A stretch of DNA of 18,547 nucleotides. Source: Candidatus Sumerlaeota bacterium. Lineage in GTDB: Bacteria > Sumerlaeota > Sumerlaeia > JADFCT01. The notes below the pieces were generated by a model. That model ran no database searches. It was not told where the DNA came from and worked only from the letters and a program-made list of their open reading frames with translations. This document shows positions 7,741 to 14,312 of this stretch, one piece after another (the first letter of the stretch is position 1; each line of letters begins with the position of its first letter). A program made the position numbers and the translations under genes. The DNA is taken from NCBI GenBank assembly GCA_026398575.1, contig JAPLSP010000129.1, positions 1 through 18,547 of the forward strand, written 5' to 3'.

Positions 7741-7790
7741 ACACGGACCAACACGGACTGACACGGACCGACACAGACAAACACGGACCG
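7741..7790. repeat. 10-bp tandem array
   Basis: Five consecutive 10-base units read ACACGGACCA, ACACGGACTG, ACACGGACCG, ACACAGACAA and ACACGGACCG on the plus strand. The first eight bases are nearly constant and the last two vary. The array lies in the leader of the downstream oxidoreductase gene, 39 bases before its start codon. The unit length is close to one DNA turn. There are no spacers, so it is not a CRISPR array. Confidence 0.85.
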
Positions 7791-7828
7791 CTGCCAAACT
7801 AACCCGCCCCGCTCCAGCCCGCCCGAGC

Positions 7829-7856
7829 CACGAACCACGAAACACCAAACACGATA
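7829..7856. repeat. 7-bp tandem array abutting the HEAT-protein stop codon
   Basis: Four 7-base units read CACGAAC, CACGAAA, CACCAAA and CACGATA on the plus strand. The last unit ends one base before the stop codon of the HEAT-repeat gene at 7857. With the 10-bp array nearby it accounts for half of the 154-base gap between the two genes. Function unknown. Confidence 0.65.
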
Positions 7857-10079
7857 TTACTTCTCCGCCTCCATGTCCATCTTCTCCGATTCCTCTTTCC
7901 ATTTGCCTTTCAGGGCATTGGCGAAATCTTTGACAAGATTCTTGTCATTCTTGCATACTTCAGCCGCTTTCTTGATCGCCGCGTTCGCTTCCGCCGGCGC
8001 CTTGTCCCGCAGGCCCCGCGCGATATCGTAAACCGCAATGCCCGCCTCGGCGCTGACGGCGGGATCGTCCAGACAGCCCACCGCCATTTGCAGGGTTTCG
8101 AGCGAACTGATTTCCTGCAACCCGGACAGCACCATTTTCTTGTCATCCGCGCGCTTGCACATCCCCATCGCATTGCGTAGCATTTTCAAAGTCTCGTCCG
8201 GCGTGCGGCCTTTCGCGGGCTGCGAAGCGATCCGCGCATATCCGCGCAGCGCCAATGCCCGATGCTTTTCGTCCTGCGCGCTCTGGGCGATGCCGAGCAA
8301 GTCCGTCGCCGCTGAGTCATCCGGCCAGTCGGCCAATCCGCGCACCGCCGCTTCTTTGAGCTGCTCGTCGGCGCCATTCCAGGTTTGTTTCAGGGTTTTC
8401 AGAGCATTGGCGCCGCCGATGCTTCCCAATGCGCACAGCAGCGCCGCCTGGACCGGTTTGGGCGCAGCGGCGATTCGGGCGATGATAAGATCGGCGTTCT
8501 TGTCGCGATCCTTTGTCTTCAAAGCAATGTTGACAATGGTCTTTTGCGCCAGCTTCAATTCCGAATCCTGCGTCAGCTTCGACAGCGCGTCGAGCAGCGC
8601 GGGCAGTTGATCCGGCCCTGCGAGCGCCAAGAGCGCCTTCCATGCTGCGCCGCGCGTATCCTTGTTGGCGCCGCCCGCCATCTCGATCAACATGGGAGCG
8701 GCGGAGACGGCATTGCGGGCGCCCAGGAGAGCGATGATCCTGACCGCTGCTTCGCCTTGCGCTTGTTTGGCTTTTGCCGTCAACGCTTCATTGATCCCTT
8801 CGGCCTGCATGCTTGTCAGCGCGGCGACGGTCGCGTCCGCCTCCGGGCCTTTGGCTTCGAGGAAAGGAACCAGGGCATCCACGATGCTCGCGTCGCCGAG
8901 CTTGGCCGAGGCCGAGATCGCCGCCGCGCGGATTGCCGCGTCTCCGCTCTTCAGAGCGCTGGCGACCGCGGGCAGAGCCGTTTTGTCGCCGCGCCGCTCC
9001 AGGCCGTTGAGCAACATCACCTGCGAGTCGGGCGGCATCGAGGCGAAGCCGGCGGACAGTTCTTTCGATGCCTCCGCCGAAGCGGGGATTTCGCTGACGC
9101 ATGATCCGGCCGCCTGACGAATGTTTTTGTTTGAATCTTTCAGTGCCGCGACCACGAGCGGCGCCGCTTTATCTTTTTCGACGCGAACCAGGCCGCGCAA
9201 GGCCATCGCCTTTGCCGCCCAGGATGGGCTCTTGCCGATGATGTCGCGATACGCCGCTGCCGCGCCCGCCGCCTCTGAGCCGCCCGCGCCCGGTTCATAG
9301 CATTTGACGATGGCCCCATCCCTCTTATGCGCCAAATCGCCGCCCGCCTTGACGCCCGCTAGCGCTTTGGCCGCGTCTTCGCCGCCGATATGTCCGAGCG
9401 CTTCGATGGCCGCCGTCGCCAGGGCCGGATCCACTCCGCCAGCCAGTGGCGCCAGCGCCGGAACCGCCTTCCGGTCATTGCGGATGGCGATCGAGGCTAT
9501 TACCACGAGTTTGCAGTTTCCCGGCGCCTGGCCCAGACCATCGCGCAACGCAGCGCTCGCGGCTTCTCCGGAAATCTCCTGCAACGCCATGCAGGCGCAA
9601 TTGCAGAGTTTTTCATCCTTCAGCATCGCCGCCAACACGGGAACGGCGGCTTCGGAACCAATGCGCCGCAGCATCCGGCAAATCCATTGTTTGCACTCGA
9701 AGGTAGCCTCCGGCGCCGTCATGCATTTGATCAATTTCGCTTCGACCGCTTTTATCTGTTCGGGCTTCCCCTTTTGAATCTCCAGCTCGATGACGGTCAT
9801 TGGCTCGCGATTTTCGCCGAATTTATACTTGATGATCGCCGCGTAAGGGTCTCCCGAAAAAGAAGGCGCCGTCGGCAAATCCTTGATCTCTTTGGGCGCG
9901 TCCGCCGCTTTTTTCGTATCGTCAGCGGCGGGCGCAGCCGCTTTGGCGCCCCCGGCGGATTTTTTATTGGACGCGGGCTTTTTATCCTGCGCCCTCGCCA
10001 CAGACATCGCCAGCAGACATAAAACCAGGACGCTCGCTTGAAAGATCTGCTTGCCCGAAAAAATGCTGCTCTGTCTCAT
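7857..10079 (-). CDS. Exported HEAT-repeat protein
   Basis: This 740-residue protein is a secreted alpha-solenoid. A signal peptide covers about residues 1-30 (MRQSSIFSGKQ, then ASVLVLCLLAMSVARA, cut before QDKK). A low-complexity Ala/Lys/Pro linker follows to about 70. From about 105 to 700 there are successive HEAT-type helical pairs, for example GSEAAVPVLAAMLKDEKLCN, GDASIVDALVPFLEAKG and DNPAVS-like ends; such arrays usually serve as protein-binding scaffolds. Seven Cys fall between residues 119 and 189, including a C-x-C-x-C at 159-163. The ATG at 10079 is preferred because AAGAGGAG (10086-10093) is 6 bases upstream; a more distal ATG at 10112 lies ahead of that site. No enzymatic domain is visible. 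It precedes a Gfo/Idh gene, so a supporting role in sugar metabolism is possible but unproven. Confidence 0.87.
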   Translation of the reverse strand: MRQSSIFSGKQIFQASVLVLCLLAMSVARAQDKKPASNKKSAGGAKAAAPAADDTKKAADAPKEIKDLPTAPSFSGDPYAAIIKYKFGENREPMTVIELEIQKGKPEQIKAVEAKLIKCMTAPEATFECKQWICRMLRRIGSEAAVPVLAAMLKDEKLCNCACMALQEISGEAASAALRDGLGQAPGNCKLVVIASIAIRNDRKAVPALAPLAGGVDPALATAAIEALGHIGGEDAAKALAGVKAGGDLAHKRDGAIVKCYEPGAGGSEAAGAAAAYRDIIGKSPSWAAKAMALRGLVRVEKDKAAPLVVAALKDSNKNIRQAAGSCVSEIPASAEASKELSAGFASMPPDSQVMLLNGLERRGDKTALPAVASALKSGDAAIRAAAISASAKLGDASIVDALVPFLEAKGPEADATVAALTSMQAEGINEALTAKAKQAQGEAAVRIIALLGARNAVSAAPMLIEMAGGANKDTRGAAWKALLALAGPDQLPALLDALSKLTQDSELKLAQKTIVNIALKTKDRDKNADLIIARIAAAPKPVQAALLCALGSIGGANALKTLKQTWNGADEQLKEAAVRGLADWPDDSAATDLLGIAQSAQDEKHRALALRGYARIASQPAKGRTPDETLKMLRNAMGMCKRADDKKMVLSGLQEISSLETLQMAVGCLDDPAVSAEAGIAVYDIARGLRDKAPAEANAAIKKAAEVCKNDKNLVKDFANALKGKWKEESEKMDMEAEK

Positions 10080-10085
10080 GTTCAT

Positions 10086-10093
10086 CTCCTCTT
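10086..10093 (-). promoter_or_regulatory. Ribosome binding site that decides the HEAT-protein start
   Basis: The minus strand reads AAGAGGAG, then ATGAAC, then ATG at 10079. The spacing of 6 bases to the second ATG is ideal, while the ATG inside the spacer would start with no gap. This favours the shorter form, which begins directly with a signal peptide. Confidence 0.7.
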
Positions 10094-10121
10094 GATAATT
10101 ATTATCCTGCAAATTGCATCG

Positions 10122-10358
10122 CTATCCTTGCCTTGCGCTTGCATTTAAGATCGTTACGCCAACGATTGACTTGCCGTCTTTTCTGAGCAAAATATCATTA
10201 TCTAGTTCAACCGTCGTGGTAGCCCGTTGAGGCTTGCGAAAACTCATATAAAGCACATCCGCTTCCTCATCATAATCAAGCCACACATGCCGTGCGGGCA
10301 ACTTCAGCATATCCGTCGCCATCGTGACGCAACTGCCAATGAAGTTTGGCATATTCAT
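10122..10358 (-). CDS. DUF2283-family small protein
   Basis: This 78-residue protein contains the DUF2283 pattern: WLDYDEEADVLYMSF at 26-40, then VELDNDILLRKDGKSIVGVTILNAS at about 50-74, a compact beta-rich domain of unknown function. The family is commonly found near toxin-antitoxin and mobile genes, but no activity is established. Its ATG overlaps the TGA of the 165-residue upstream gene as ATGA (10355-10358), so it is translationally coupled and belongs to the ParA operon. That overlap supports the ATG at 10358 although an internal Met at residue 13 could also serve. It ends 42 bases before the HEAT-protein start. Confidence 0.85.
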   Translation of the reverse strand: MNMPNFIGSCVTMATDMLKLPARHVWLDYDEEADVLYMSFRKPQRATTTVELDNDILLRKDGKSIVGVTILNASARQG

Positions 10359-10852
10359 GTCTTTATTTTATCAATAGCACTTACAGATGGAAAATTTTGA
10401 TTAATCAATTCCTGACGGTTCACATGCTTGACGAGCATAACACTTTGATTGATTCTACCAAGAATTGTCTCGATTAATACTTGTCGGGACGGTTTTTTCT
10501 TCCCTAGAGAAGCCCCTAACTCGATTCGAAGGAGGTTGAGGTCAGATAACTCAATAGTATCCAGTCGCTTTATGATATCTTCAATATTTCCTCTTTTAGC
10601 CTGCTCCACAAGCTCATCATAAAAATGCATTGCTTCTTCTGTACTCATAGTAGGTTTTGTGATTTTATCAGCTTTATCCTTGATTCGTGGCGGCGCATCG
10701 GACAAGGCAGAGGGAAACGCTCGTTTGGTTCTCAGTTCAATCCGACTTATCTTGCGTGATAAATCACGCAAAATATCCCTAGTCTCTTTCATTTCTCTAG
10801 AAAGAATTCCGATCTCTTGTTCTGGAGTGTTAAATAAATTATTCTCACTCAT
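10355..10852 (-). CDS. Helical protein of unknown function, partner of the ParA-like ATPase
   Basis: I do not recognise this 165-residue protein. Residues 8-42 form a likely coiled coil (PEQEIGILSREMKETRDILR and onward). A Pro/Lys-rich linker with APPRIKDKADKITKP follows at about 55-70, and then a helical C-terminal half including STEEAMHFYDELVEQAKRGN and LGKKKPSRQVLIETILGRIN. The start at 10852 was chosen over 10879 because its ATG overlaps the TGA of the ParA-like gene (ATGA, 10849-10852) and GGAG lies about 8 bases upstream. Its stop also overlaps the next start by 4 bases. A coiled-coil protein coded directly after a ParA-type ATPase suggests an adaptor or activator such as those that stimulate ATPase activity, but there is no ParB-like DNA-binding motif. 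Base composition is AT-rich like its neighbours. Confidence 0.8.
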   Translation of the reverse strand: MSENNLFNTPEQEIGILSREMKETRDILRDLSRKISRIELRTKRAFPSALSDAPPRIKDKADKITKPTMSTEEAMHFYDELVEQAKRGNIEDIIKRLDTIELSDLNLLRIELGASLGKKKPSRQVLIETILGRINQSVMLVKHVNRQELINQNFPSVSAIDKIKT

Positions 10853-11727
10853 TGTAAATACTCCACACATTCGCGCCAAAGATTTTTGAAATCATCCACA
10901 ACCTCAATTGGAACACCACCACCAGTTATTGCTCTTTTTATCCCCACTCGTTCGCGAATGTAGGATTTAAAATACCGTGCCTCGATATTTTGATTTTTTG
11001 ACGCTTCATTACAGACCCTCTCTACTTCGCGCGCATAAAAGTTTACTTCCTTTGTGGGCTGATTTCGCCATGTTTTAGCCTTATTCATAAAAACACCGAT
11101 CTTAGGCAATGGATGGGGCTCAATACGCATTCGCAAAGAATTTAATATTAAACTGGTTCCACGCGATGCAAAAAAATCGGGGTTCACCGGAATTAAAATC
11201 AGATCACAGCAACTTAGCACGCTATATGAAAGCAGTGTGAATGATGGGGGACAATCAAATAATACGTAATCATACTTAGGGAGATTGGGAGTATTTGTTA
11301 TCCTCCCAATGAGGCGTCTAATGAAATCCTTTACCCCATCGCGATCAAAAATCCCAAGTTCCTGCCAATATAAATCTTCAACTGATGGTACAAAATGAAA
11401 TTGATCTGTAAGCTGATAAATAAAATCAAAGCCAACTCCAAAATCAAAGCGAGCATTAGGCTTGGTAAAAGCATCAAGCGCATCAAAAATAGTCTTCTGC
11501 CGAGAAATAGCAGTATCATACCATCCACTAAATCGTTTTTCAAGACTGCCGTCTTCGTTTAATGTTATTGCTTGAGTCAGAGACATTTGCGCGTCTAAAT
11601 CAAACATCAATACATGATCACTAGACATTGAGGATAGAATATCTCCTAAGCACCATGTTATCGTGGTTTTCCCCACCCCACCCTTAAAATTAATAGTTGC
11701 GATTGTTTTTGGGCTTTTGCCACTCAT
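10849..11727 (-). CDS. ParA/Soj-like P-loop ATPase
   Basis: This 292-residue ATPase belongs to the ParA/MinD (SIMIBI) group, which forms ATP-dependent dimers that position DNA or protein cargo. The deviant Walker A motif is complete: NFKGGVGKTTITW at 13-25, with the signature Lys K15 and P-loop Lys K20. The switch I region MFDLDAQMSLTQ is at 41-52, and Walker B, YVLFDCPPSFTLLSY, is at 154-168 with D158. IPVNPDFFASRGTS at 179-192 is also typical. The ATG follows AAAGGAG at good spacing and a plausible promoter. It heads an ATGA-coupled operon with a 165-aa helical protein and a DUF2283 protein. No ParB or parS was seen, so chromosome or plasmid partitioning is not established. It is clearly more AT-rich than the flanking genes, which suggests horizontal acquisition. 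Confidence 0.92.
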   Translation of the reverse strand: MSGKSPKTIATINFKGGVGKTTITWCLGDILSSMSSDHVLMFDLDAQMSLTQAITLNEDGSLEKRFSGWYDTAISRQKTIFDALDAFTKPNARFDFGVGFDFIYQLTDQFHFVPSVEDLYWQELGIFDRDGVKDFIRRLIGRITNTPNLPKYDYVLFDCPPSFTLLSYSVLSCCDLILIPVNPDFFASRGTSLILNSLRMRIEPHPLPKIGVFMNKAKTWRNQPTKEVNFYAREVERVCNEASKNQNIEARYFKSYIRERVGIKRAITGGGVPIEVVDDFKNLWRECVEYLQ

Positions 11728-11748
11728 TTGTTTTCTCCTTTATAATGG

Positions 11749-11778
11749 ATTAAACATCAATCTTCCGAAAGAGTGCAA
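11749..11778 (-). promoter_or_regulatory. Possible promoter of the ParA-like operon
   Basis: On the minus strand a -35-like TTGCAC (11773-11778) is separated by 18 bases from a -10-like TTTAAT (11749-11754), which has five of six consensus bases. It lies 22 bases upstream of the ATPase start codon, with the AAAGGAG ribosome site between. The -35 box is weak, so this is a candidate only. Confidence 0.4.
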
Positions 11779-11840
11779 CTTCCCAATTCAATGGTGATCA
11801 ACTTTTTAACTTTACATTTATTCACTTTAGCTCCGCTCTC

Positions 11841-13490
11841 TTATGGCAAAACTTTTTCAAGCCACTGCTTCAACCTTAACCGCCAGCCTCCGCCTCCATT
11901 CCCTCCCGCGGCATTCGGCAGGGCGCCACAAACCGCTCCCGCCGTCCCCGCTCCCGCCGCGTTCGTCTCTTGCAAATGACGATTCTCATTCCATAGCCGC
12001 CGCTTTTCCTTATACATCGCCACGATGGAAGTGGTCAAGCGCTCCAACTCCCTCGCATTTTGGCGATAATAGACATTGTTCGCCAGCTTGCGCAGAGCCC
12101 AGCGGTCCATCTCAGGATATCCCGTCATGAAGTAAAGCATATTCCAAAACGTCATCTCATTCTCATCCAGCGTAACGTCCGGCGGCGTCATTTGGCCCAG
12201 CTTCGAGGTTGGGTACCGTACCAGATCGAACGGCTCGACGTCGAAGGGCGGATGGCACTTGAGCAGGAATTCAAACGTCTCGCGCCGTTCGGCTTCGGTC
12301 TCGAATACATTGGCGACGATGACCTCATACTGGACTTTTTCGAAGGGATACAGCGCCAGCAATCGCGACATCTCGATGGTCTTTTCGGGAACAAACGGGC
12401 GATGAAAAACTTCCTTGGCCACGCGCGGACAGCCCGATTGAATCCCCATCCCCGTGCGCCGCAGCCCGGCCTCCCACATCCACTGCAACATGTCGGCGTC
12501 GGTCGTCAGAGGATGCACATAGCCGGTGAATGTGCAGCCGCGTGAAAAGAAGCGATCCCGGAACTTCGTGGCGAATTCGCGTATCCACTCCTTCTGGATG
12601 ATGAAAATTTCATCGTGGAAAATAAAATGGCGCATCCCGTGATCGCGGAAAAGCATCTCGCACTCGGCCAGCACATTGTCCACCGTCCGGCGCCGGATGC
12701 GCGCGTAGGCCTGGTCTTCATTCAGCACGCTATGGATGCAATACGAGCATTGATACGGGCAGCCGCGCTCGGTGAAAACCAGGATGTTGTAGCATTGGGC
12801 TTCGCCCCTGTGATTGTATTTGTCGCTGACCACGCTGTCTTCGACCAGGATTTCCTGTTCGCCATAAAACGGGAACGGCAGATGGTCCAAGTCCTCGCAC
12901 GGCGGACGCCTGGCATTGCGGACAATGGCGCCACCCTTTTCGCGGAACCAAAGCCCCTCAAGATCGAGCGCGCCTTTTCGCTTGTATTCATCCCAGCGGC
13001 GCAACAATTCGACGCACACGTCCTCGCCTTCGCCCGTACAGACAATATCCGCCTTCTGGATGCAATCCTCCGGATCGAGCAGCGGATGAATCCCTCCCCA
13101 CAAAACCGGCGTCCCGGGCAGTTCCTTGTGAATACGCCCGGTCAGACCCGCCGCAATCTGCGCCGTCACGGTGAAAATCGAAAACCCGATCAAGTCCGGC
13201 TTCAAGCGGCGCAGTTCGCTGATGAATAAATCCTGCTCGGTTTGGGTGATGGGGTTTGGAAAGGGAAGATAGATCACTTTTCCCGGATGGCGGATGCGCA
13301 GACACATCAAATCATCATTGCTTTCGGCTTTGCGGCGCGTCTCGGCGTCATCGCTTGGAACCTCGCGATAGCGAAATTCCTTGAAGTGCAGAAGCCAGAC
13401 ATCATGCCCCGCGGCGCGCAGGCTGGCGCCGACGTAGCGCGCTCCAGCCGCTCCGGGATTATAGAGAGTGACAAAAACTACACGAGCCAT
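11841..13490 (-). CDS. Cobalamin-binding radical SAM enzyme (class B type)
   Basis: This 549-residue enzyme pairs an N-terminal B12-binding domain with a radical SAM core. Residues 1-35 (MARVVFVTLYNPGAAGARYV and onward) and WGGIHPLLDPEDC at 131-143 with CTGEGED at 151-157 are the usual signature of these proteins; no D-x-H-x-x-G motif is seen, as in many relatives. The iron-sulfur ligands are C244, C248 and C251 in RGCPYQCSYC. Related enzymes methylate or cyclise lipids, peptides or antibiotics, but the substrate here is unknown. The tail from about residue 508 is Ala/Gly-rich (NAAGAGTAGAVCGALPNAAG, then GGNGGGG) and ends in a short basic amphipathic segment WRLRLKQWLEKVLP that might touch a membrane. 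It is a single gene with no recognisable partner beside it. No cobalamin riboswitch was recognised upstream. Confidence 0.9.
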   Translation of the reverse strand: MARVVFVTLYNPGAAGARYVGASLRAAGHDVWLLHFKEFRYREVPSDDAETRRKAESNDDLMCLRIRHPGKVIYLPFPNPITQTEQDLFISELRRLKPDLIGFSIFTVTAQIAAGLTGRIHKELPGTPVLWGGIHPLLDPEDCIQKADIVCTGEGEDVCVELLRRWDEYKRKGALDLEGLWFREKGGAIVRNARRPPCEDLDHLPFPFYGEQEILVEDSVVSDKYNHRGEAQCYNILVFTERGCPYQCSYCIHSVLNEDQAYARIRRRTVDNVLAECEMLFRDHGMRHFIFHDEIFIIQKEWIREFATKFRDRFFSRGCTFTGYVHPLTTDADMLQWMWEAGLRRTGMGIQSGCPRVAKEVFHRPFVPEKTIEMSRLLALYPFEKVQYEVIVANVFETEAERRETFEFLLKCHPPFDVEPFDLVRYPTSKLGQMTPPDVTLDENEMTFWNMLYFMTGYPEMDRWALRKLANNVYYRQNARELERLTTSIVAMYKEKRRLWNENRHLQETNAAGAGTAGAVCGALPNAAGGNGGGGWRLRLKQWLEKVLP

Positions 13491-13669
13491 CCGAAGTCAA
13501 TAAAACCTTCCTGCGCGCCGCGCCGTCAAAGCCCGCCGCGCCAATCTCAAAAACTTCGTTACCGTATCGCGCGGAAAAGTTTTGCGCAAGCGCATTTCCG
13601 GCGCGGTTTTTTTGCTTGCGTCCGCCGCGCCCGCCCGCTAGATTCCGTTCCTCTTTTCACGCAGTCCAT
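13491..13669. other. Divergent intergenic region
   Basis: This gap lies between the start of the leftward radical SAM gene and the rightward tRNA. It holds the tRNA promoter candidate and a GC-rich stretch with short inverted repeats (for example GCGC-AA-GCGC near 13585-13594). The leftward side has only weak promoter-like hexamers (TTGACG, TTTTAT). No protein gene was found in it. Confidence 0.6.
13616..13644 (+). promoter_or_regulatory. Candidate promoter for tRNA-Val
   Basis: TTGCGT (13616-13621) and TAGATT (13639-13644) are separated by exactly 17 bases, resembling a sigma-70 promoter. The -10 box ends 25 bases before the mature tRNA 5' end, a sensible distance for a short leader. The spacer is very GC-rich. 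Supported by position and spacing only. Confidence 0.5.
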
Positions 13670-13748
<79 letters not shown>

Positions 13749-13768
13749 CTGAAAAACAAAGACTTACA

Positions 13769-13790
13769 GCCTCCTTTCCGGAGGCTTTTT
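13769..13790 (+). terminator. Rho-independent terminator after tRNA-Val
   Basis: A GC-rich stem GCCTCC (13769-13774) and GGAGGC (13780-13785) with a 5-base loop TTTCC is followed at once by five T residues (13786-13790), and by another T-run shortly after. It lies 20 bases after the tRNA CCA end and would end its transcript. Confidence 0.88.
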
Positions 13791-13869
13791 CATTTTTGAC
13801 AGCGGATTTTTGCAGCATTTGCCCTATGCCATTATCGCGCGTCGAACGACAACATGTTGTCTTCCCTGT

Positions 13870-13934
13870 CATCCGTGTTTTCCGAGCAATCCGTGGTTGA
13901 AATTTAACCACGGATTGCTCGGAAAACACGGATG
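13870..13934. repeat. Perfect 29-bp inverted repeat (long palindrome)
   Basis: The arm at 13870-13898, starting CATCCGTGTTTTCCGAGC and ending CCGTGGTT, is exactly complementary to 13906-13934, with a 7-base AT-rich loop GAAATTT. It would form a very stable hairpin or cruciform. No U-tract follows on either strand, so it is not an ordinary terminator. The arm contains the core TCCGTG twice, a core also present in the 10-bp array at 7741-7790 on its minus strand. No transposase gene is near. Confidence 0.9.
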
Positions 13935-13970
13935 TCGCGCCGCGAAGCGGCATATTTTTGAAGACGGAGT

Positions 13971-14267
13971 GTGCGAAAATCCTGGTTCTTACCTCTCGGC
14001 TTGCTGCCGCCGCTCTGGTTCACCAAGGCCAAGGGAAAACCGGTCAGCTTTGTTTACGGCTTGATCGCGGCCCATCGGACGCATGCGGCGATGGATCGGC
14101 TGAATTATTCCGACGCATACAGGGCGTCTCTGATGCCCTATCCTCCCGCGGACTCCTATGTGTGGCCGACCGAGGCGCAAGGGGTTGACGCGCTGGGAAA
14201 CCAAACGCTCTCTGCAATTTGCCGAGATGCAAATCACAGAGAGCGTTTGGTTTATTCTTCACTTTGA
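13971..14267 (+). CDS. Doubtful small open reading frame
   Basis: A GTG-started frame of 98 residues begins MRKSWFLPLGLLPPLWFTKA and reads on through the hairpin at 14198-14253. A short hydrophobic start is visible but no family is recognised. GGAG lies only one base before the GTG, which is too close to be a convincing ribosome site. The last 25 codons coincide with inverted-repeat DNA. It may be a small gene, a degraded fragment or chance. Confidence 0.2.
   Translation: MRKSWFLPLGLLPPLWFTKAKGKPVSFVYGLIAAHRTHAAMDRLNYSDAYRASLMPYPPADSYVWPTEAQGVDALGNQTLSAICRDANHRERLVYSSL
14198..14253. terminator. Two-tier hairpin, possible bidirectional terminator
   Basis: A perfect 17-base outer stem pairs AAACCAAACGCTCTCTG (14198-14214) with 14237-14253. 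After a CA/CA internal mismatch, an inner stem ATTTGC (14217-14222) pairs with GCAAAT (14229-14234) around a 6-base loop CGAGAT. It lies 60 bases beyond the stop of the giant leftward gene, where a terminator is expected. The U-tract is weak on both strands (GGTTTATT on plus, GGTTTCCC on minus), so termination is plausible but not certain. Confidence 0.5.
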
Positions 14268-14312
14268 GTGGCCGCCAAGATGATCCCTGGACATCCGATT
14301 TTCCGGCGCCTC

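Larger units (their letters stand above)
13791..14312. other. Largely non-coding stretch beyond the tRNA terminator
   Basis: This 520-base region between the tRNA terminator and the end of the giant gene holds the 65-base palindrome, the two-tier hairpin and only doubtful short frames on both strands. No recognisable protein family was found. The DNA from about 13955 to 14195 looks coding-like in composition but has no convincing start, so it may be a remnant. Confidence 0.55.

Noticed and set aside
7703..7780. N-terminal extension of the 6605-7702 oxidoreductase
   Set aside because: The added residues encode repeat DNA, and the Rossmann fold starts properly at the ATG at 7702 with its own ribosome site.
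7741..7790. CRISPR array
   Set aside because: The units are contiguous 10-mers without spacers and no cas gene is present.
10122..11727. Classical ParAB partition locus
   Set aside because: The second gene shows no ParB helix-turn-helix or arginine patch, and no parS-like repeats were found near it.
13491..13610. Cobalamin riboswitch upstream of the B12-radical SAM gene
   Set aside because: The leader is short and GC-rich and no B12-box-like conserved sequence could be recognised.
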